64,000 nucleotides of DNA from Liolophura sinensis. Lineage: Eukaryota; Mollusca; Polyplacophora; Chitonida; Chitonidae. Below, piece by piece: positions 59,631 to 64,000 of this stretch; positions within the stretch are counted from its first letter, which is position 1, and every line of letters begins with the position of its first letter. The notes under the pieces were generated by a model. The model was not told where the DNA came from and did not search any database. It worked only from the letters and a program-made list of their open reading frames with translations. Where the stretch lies: NCBI RefSeq assembly GCF_032854445.1, contig NC_088300.1:24535608-24599607 (forward strand), written 5' to 3'. The position numbers were made by a program, and so were the translations under genes.

Positions 59631-61684
59631 AACCCAACAATTTGTCAGATTCATAATGAATCTGTAAAAATAACCGGATTGACAAAAAACTCTTGGAAAT
59701 CGTTGAATTCCGTTAGTCTACTTTATGAAGGCACGGACCTTGATACTGATGGTTTTGTTGTTGTTACATCATACTGTGTACAGGAATCGAGTGCTTGAAT
59801 TTAAACTGTGAATCGTTTCAGAGCTGACTGAGGAGACAAGAATAGGAAAGAGAAGATACAGGTAAAAATCAAAATTGTTTCTCGTGTTATCAGCCTGGTT
59901 TTGATTAATGGGAGTATATGGCGTTATGTCTAATTATATTTTCGAATAGATCGGTATCTAGTGACAAACATGCACTCTCATGTACTTACCACGAGGGGAT
60001 TACCGATGGCCTCAATCTTTAGCACTTACCACCAATTAATTCGCACTTGGAAAGACCGGAGTCTATAACCGCCCGTGGACCAGTAATTCGAAACAAACGG
60101 CAAGTGTAAGCAAAAATACATAAAAATAGAACTGTTCTCCTTTCTGTTGAAATGGTTATGGGGAAACGCGTATATTTACGGATTTGACATGTTATACGTT
60201 GAACAGTTGAATTAGGATACTTAGCCCATGACATTTCGCTTCCTTCAGAATTTACGTTGTGTAATTGTTCGGTTTTATGGATAGCCGAGATACAGTTGAG
60301 ATGGAACATGGACAGTAAATGTTGGTTGTGGAAGTCTAACAATGATCCCTCATAAGGAGTACCTACGAGACAGAAAAAATGTACAGGTTAGGAAAAATGC
60401 AGATAGCTAACTCGTGTAGCAGTGATTTTTTAAAAAAATATATATATTTATAAACAAAATAGTGTTGTGCCGTATGCATGCAGATGTCACGCAAGTTATT
60501 TTTTTATTCTGTAAAAGACTGTTGGGCTTATAAAACAAGGAAACACATAAACTCCTATTAATATAAATGATATAATACAGCATAGTTATAAAAAAAAATT
60601 CAAAAGAAGATTTATAAGTGGACGGTTTATTATCTTCATGTTGTATAATTCGTGTTTAGTCCTCTTCCTTTGAAAAAGAGGAATAGTGGAAATTTTTACG
60701 AAGACGTTGTGCCTATGGTGGTCATAAAAAAACACGAGGACAAATGTGAGTCACAGTATACTGTAGACTCACTGTCTTTGGCGTAAGTAGATTTCACAAT
60801 CATCTTGACACTAAAGATTTGTTTCAAATTTACCCAAATTAAACGCTAAAGAATCTCATCCTGAATTGAAAGAAATCTTAGTGTACTTGATTGTTAACGG
60901 TAATGATTTGGGTTCAAAGCAACGCTTTTCTTCCGGTTTCCCGACAGCTATGGTATAGGTGAAATGTTTTTATGTCAACAACAATTAAATAGATATTTAA
61001 ATAAACAAAGATAAAACATAAATCATCAAGGCTTGTGTCTTAAAAAAATCCTATAATAAAAAAGAAAAAGTATAAAAATACACCTGCCTTTTCTATTTGA
61101 TGATATAAAACGTGCTGTTTATGTATATTGTGTTACACTGTAAATGTTGTAATTATAGCTTTATAAAGTTCCTACCACATATTTAGATTTTATGCCCATG
61201 AAAACTGCTGGCTCTATAAAGAAGTAAATATTTTGCATAAAATATTCTCTTTTGACACATTCTGAAGGGCACGCCAGCATATACAGAACAGGACAAAGGA
61301 CAGAAGTTCTGCCCTTCACTGGCCACAAATCATTATGAAGCGTGTCAAGTATGCCGACATATGAACAGACATGCTGTCAGCAAAATCATGTGGCTTAAAA
61401 CAGCATGTAGCTTAGAACAGCAGTGCATGCATGCATGCATATGTACCCTCGTGCTCAATCCGATGGTTTTATCATTATAAAAAAAATTAGCTACAGCTTG
61501 GAAGACATTGTTGCCACAAAAAGACACCGATACATATTTAATGGCCAAATTGGACATAGTAATGACGCATATCCATAGGTTAATTATTTGAGAAGACAGC
61601 ACCTTAAAGCATCGCTCTTATAGAGACGTCTCCATAGAACGTGTGGTCATTTAAAAAATAATGGTTTTCGTTTTTCCTTATTAA
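59631..61684. other. Non-coding tract
   Basis: AT-rich with no supported gene or repeat, apart from ATGC runs near 61425. Confidence 0.5.
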
Positions 61685-63275
61685 TTATACAACCAGACCC
61701 GGGAACCAGGATGACGTAATTGCAGTTAGACTGGTTATTTTCTGGTAGATTATCTTAAACATGACGCAAAAGTTTTTTTATCATCAGCTTATGTGTAACA
61801 GTTTGAGTTTTATATAATTAAGAAAAAGTATAGAGTATTAACTCAGGACAGGGGCGATAGTATAATGTCGCCAATGGTCATTGGGCATTGGTCACTTGTC
61901 ACCGAAGAAATCGGGCATCTCGAGGGTTTACTCTACATGTTTAGAAAGAAGCAAGTTTGAGACAGCCCTATAACACCCTGGTTTAGGAAGACTTAGGTAA
62001 AAAATTGAACTGATGCTAATTACAATTCATTAGACGTCCTTGATCTAGAATTACTCAGAATGCTATGATGTCATCACCGTTAATGAACTGATCACATGAA
62101 AACAAAGCAAACCCTTTAGATATTTGCAAAGATATATCTGCCTAAAATGTCTCTTTGGGCAAATTTATTTGGGTTTTTCCGAATGTTGTAAATTTTGCCT
62201 CTTTTTTTTTTTTTTGTTTTTAAATATATGCTATGAGCGGTTCTTCCAAGTTATCTGCAACTGAAGCTGCGCTTAAACTTTTCTAGAGGCGGCTGTTTGT
62301 GAACACAGCGATGAGGGTGGGATGGAAAACTTGAAGTGCCTCTAGCAGCAATTTTATGCTTGTTACACAGATTCTCTCAGTTTTAAACTCTCTTTTCTGG
62401 CCGACAAGGCGCGGTAAACGAAACTTTGTTTTGGACGTTAAACCGACTGTGTGAGTTAACTAATGTGCAAAATGATCCGTAGATGAAATCTGAGATATAC
62501 AGTACCAGTATAGTGTAATTTTGAACTTAATTAGGACCGTTCAGTGAAAAGTTAATGGTATTTTTTTTAGATTTTTTTATGTTCAGCAATTTTATAGCCT
62601 GCTATGCAAAGGCTACTTTTGAAAAATATGAAGATTATAATCGAAGACTCCGTGGCAGGTATGATTTTGATGCTTAGCCTACCATTTACTGAAGCATTAC
62701 GTGGACTGTTTACTGCGGGAAAATTGGCAAATAGGCCAAATTTCATCGGTTACGCATAGCCATTTGCCATCTATTACACTGTTGTCCTTTTTCATATTTT
62801 ACCATCCATGCAGTATAGTATTTTTTATATTCCTACATAAGCCAGGATTCTGCTGGTGGACTATAAAGTCGTCGCGGCGTGGTCCTGCTTGCTTTGTTTT
62901 CATGTGATCAGTTCATTAACGGTGATGACATCATAGCATTCTGAGTAACTCTAGATCAAGGACGTCTAATGAATTGTAATTAGCATCAGTTCAACTTTTT
63001 ACCTAAGTCTTCCTAGACCAGGGTGCTATATGGGGTGCCTCAAACTTGCTTCTTTCAAAGCATGTATAAGAACGGTTAGAGTAGCTGTCCTGAGTTAATT
63101 CTCTATGCTTTTTCTTAATTATATAAATCTCAAACTGTTACACGTTAACTGATCGTAAAAAATGAGAAATGTGTAAAACACCAATCAAATAAATAAATAA
63201 TAGAATCGACCAGAAAAAATAGCCAATCTAACTGCAGTTAAGTCATTCTGGTTCCCGGGTTTGGCTATACCACAA
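61685..63275. repeat. Large inverted repeat, ~400-bp arms and ~780-bp centre
   Basis: Left arm 61685-62110 and right arm 62889-63275 are imperfect reverse complements. Shared blocks include CCCGGGAACCAG, CTGCAGTTAGA or TTGCAGTTAGA, AACAGTTTGAG, GAATTGTAATTAGCATCAGTT and TGATCACATGAAAACAAAGC. The arrangement fits a long-TIR or fold-back transposon lacking coding capacity. The centre shows no transposase-like frame. Confidence 0.8.
63172..63201 (+). mobile_element. SINE family A tail fragment within the right arm
   Basis: GTGTAAAACACCAATCAAATAAATAAATAA is the family A 3' end. The matching place in the left arm (near 61755) lacks it, so it arrived after the arms formed. Confidence 0.65.
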
Positions 63276-63449
63276 ATAAACACGACATTTGAAGAAATGT
63301 AAGGCCCAGTATCCAGGATGATATGTAATGCCAGACCCCTCTACTGATTTCTAGCTTAACGCCAGCTTCCAGCCAATTCACCTGCGTGCATGTATGAGGC
63401 AAATCTATGTTAATCCAAATGGGCGTATGTGAACCTAAATCGAACATCA

Positions 63450-63800
63450 TGAGGCTCTATTTTGGTCTAATAAATCAAATGTAAATATTAGTCAGAGTCA
63501 TGGTTTCATGATACCTACCTGAAGACACCTTTTTGTTTGGAGAGGTCAAACTTTATAATGGCAATCAAAATCGTTGTAGCCCATGACCATTCGAAGAGTA
63601 TATAGGGAAATCAGGTCTTGATATGGATCAGTCAAACCAAAGCATAAATCAGAATAGTTGTTAAATAAAGCCCATATATGATTACCCCTTTCTGTTTGGA
63701 GGCGTCAAACCATATTACAAATTAGAATCGTCGTTTAATGAAGATATCAGATAACCTTATTTTGGTAGGAGAATCAAGTTTTATCAAATCAACTAAAATC
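63450..63800. repeat. Degenerate ~75-bp tandem repeats
   Basis: TTTGGAGAGGTCAAACTTTA, ATGGATCAGTCAAACCAAAG, TTTGGAGGCGTCAAACCATA and TTGGTAGGAGAATCAAGTTT recur at about 65-85 bp spacing, each followed by an AAAATC(G/A)T-type string. The array appears to run to about 63800. Confidence 0.5.
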
Positions 63801-64000
63801 ATCATTTTATTACACAAATACGGATACCGCGTCTCTGTTTTTGTGTACATTCAGCATATGTATGTTCATTCTTATGTACCTTTACACTACCTTTGCACGA
63901 TAATTTTTGTTGGTTGGTTGGTGTTTGGAGTATTGGCATGTGCCAGTTCTCGATTGGACTGATTTACACTAAAACGGTATGGGCGTCAACGAAATCGAAA

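Noticed and set aside
59127-59798. 223-codon frame as a repeat-protein gene
   Set aside because: It is open because the satellite period is a multiple of three. The opposite strand is open too, older 88-bp copies break the frame, and there is no promoter or splice support. Kept as a finding only.

Overview
The window looks like AT-rich, gene-poor nuclear DNA from an invertebrate animal, most likely a mollusc or a close lophotrochozoan. The evidence is spliced genes with GT/AG introns, long (TA)n microsatellites, and at least two families of tRNA-derived SINEs. The commonest SINE ends in a short (AAAT)n-like tail; a second family ends in CACTCACTCA-type repeats. Both resemble elements I associate with molluscan genomes. 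Species cannot be named from this text, and no database search was possible.

Only two genes are convincing, and they are related. Gene A (coding exons 16577-16837, 17271-17378, 17849-18022; 180 residues) and gene B (52406-52594, 54527-54637, 55198-55623; 241 residues) lie on the + strand about 34 kb apart. Each encodes a bZIP transcription factor of the Fos/ATF3/JDP2 type. Both have the same plan: an N-terminal exon with a KEEL-like helix, a 36- or 37-codon mini-exon carrying the basic region, and a last exon carrying the leucine zipper. All introns are phase 0. Both carry Tyr where Fos, Jun and ATF3 carry the basic-region Cys. They look like an old local duplication. Gene A is compact and ends just after its zipper. 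Gene B has a longer tail with clustered SP/TP motifs, two short upstream ORFs at its start, and introns full of SINEs.

Layout: 1-16.4 kb is non-coding with scattered SINEs, a 32-bp array (12.4 kb) and a 45-bp array (13.4-13.7 kb). Gene A lies at 16.4-18.3 kb, with CRE-like sites upstream. From 18.3 to 52.1 kb is a large inter-gene tract with SINE copies, several minisatellites (24.6, 26.3, 43.4 and 47.3 kb) and a CRE-rich inverted repeat at 45.0-45.4 kb. Gene B lies at 52.1-56.6 kb, followed by a 220-bp (TA)n tract. From 56.6 to 64 kb the DNA is non-coding, with a 102-bp tandem array (58.7-59.6 kb), a 1.6-kb inverted repeat (61.7-63.3 kb) and a degenerate array at the end.

Most open reading frames longer than 60 codons are SINEs, microsatellites or tandem repeats read through in some frame. 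No transposase, reverse transcriptase, rRNA or intact tRNA gene was recognised. The most interesting signals are the divergent bZIP pair, the CRE-rich inverted repeat between them, the large inverted repeat, and tandem arrays that appear to have grown from inside SINE copies.
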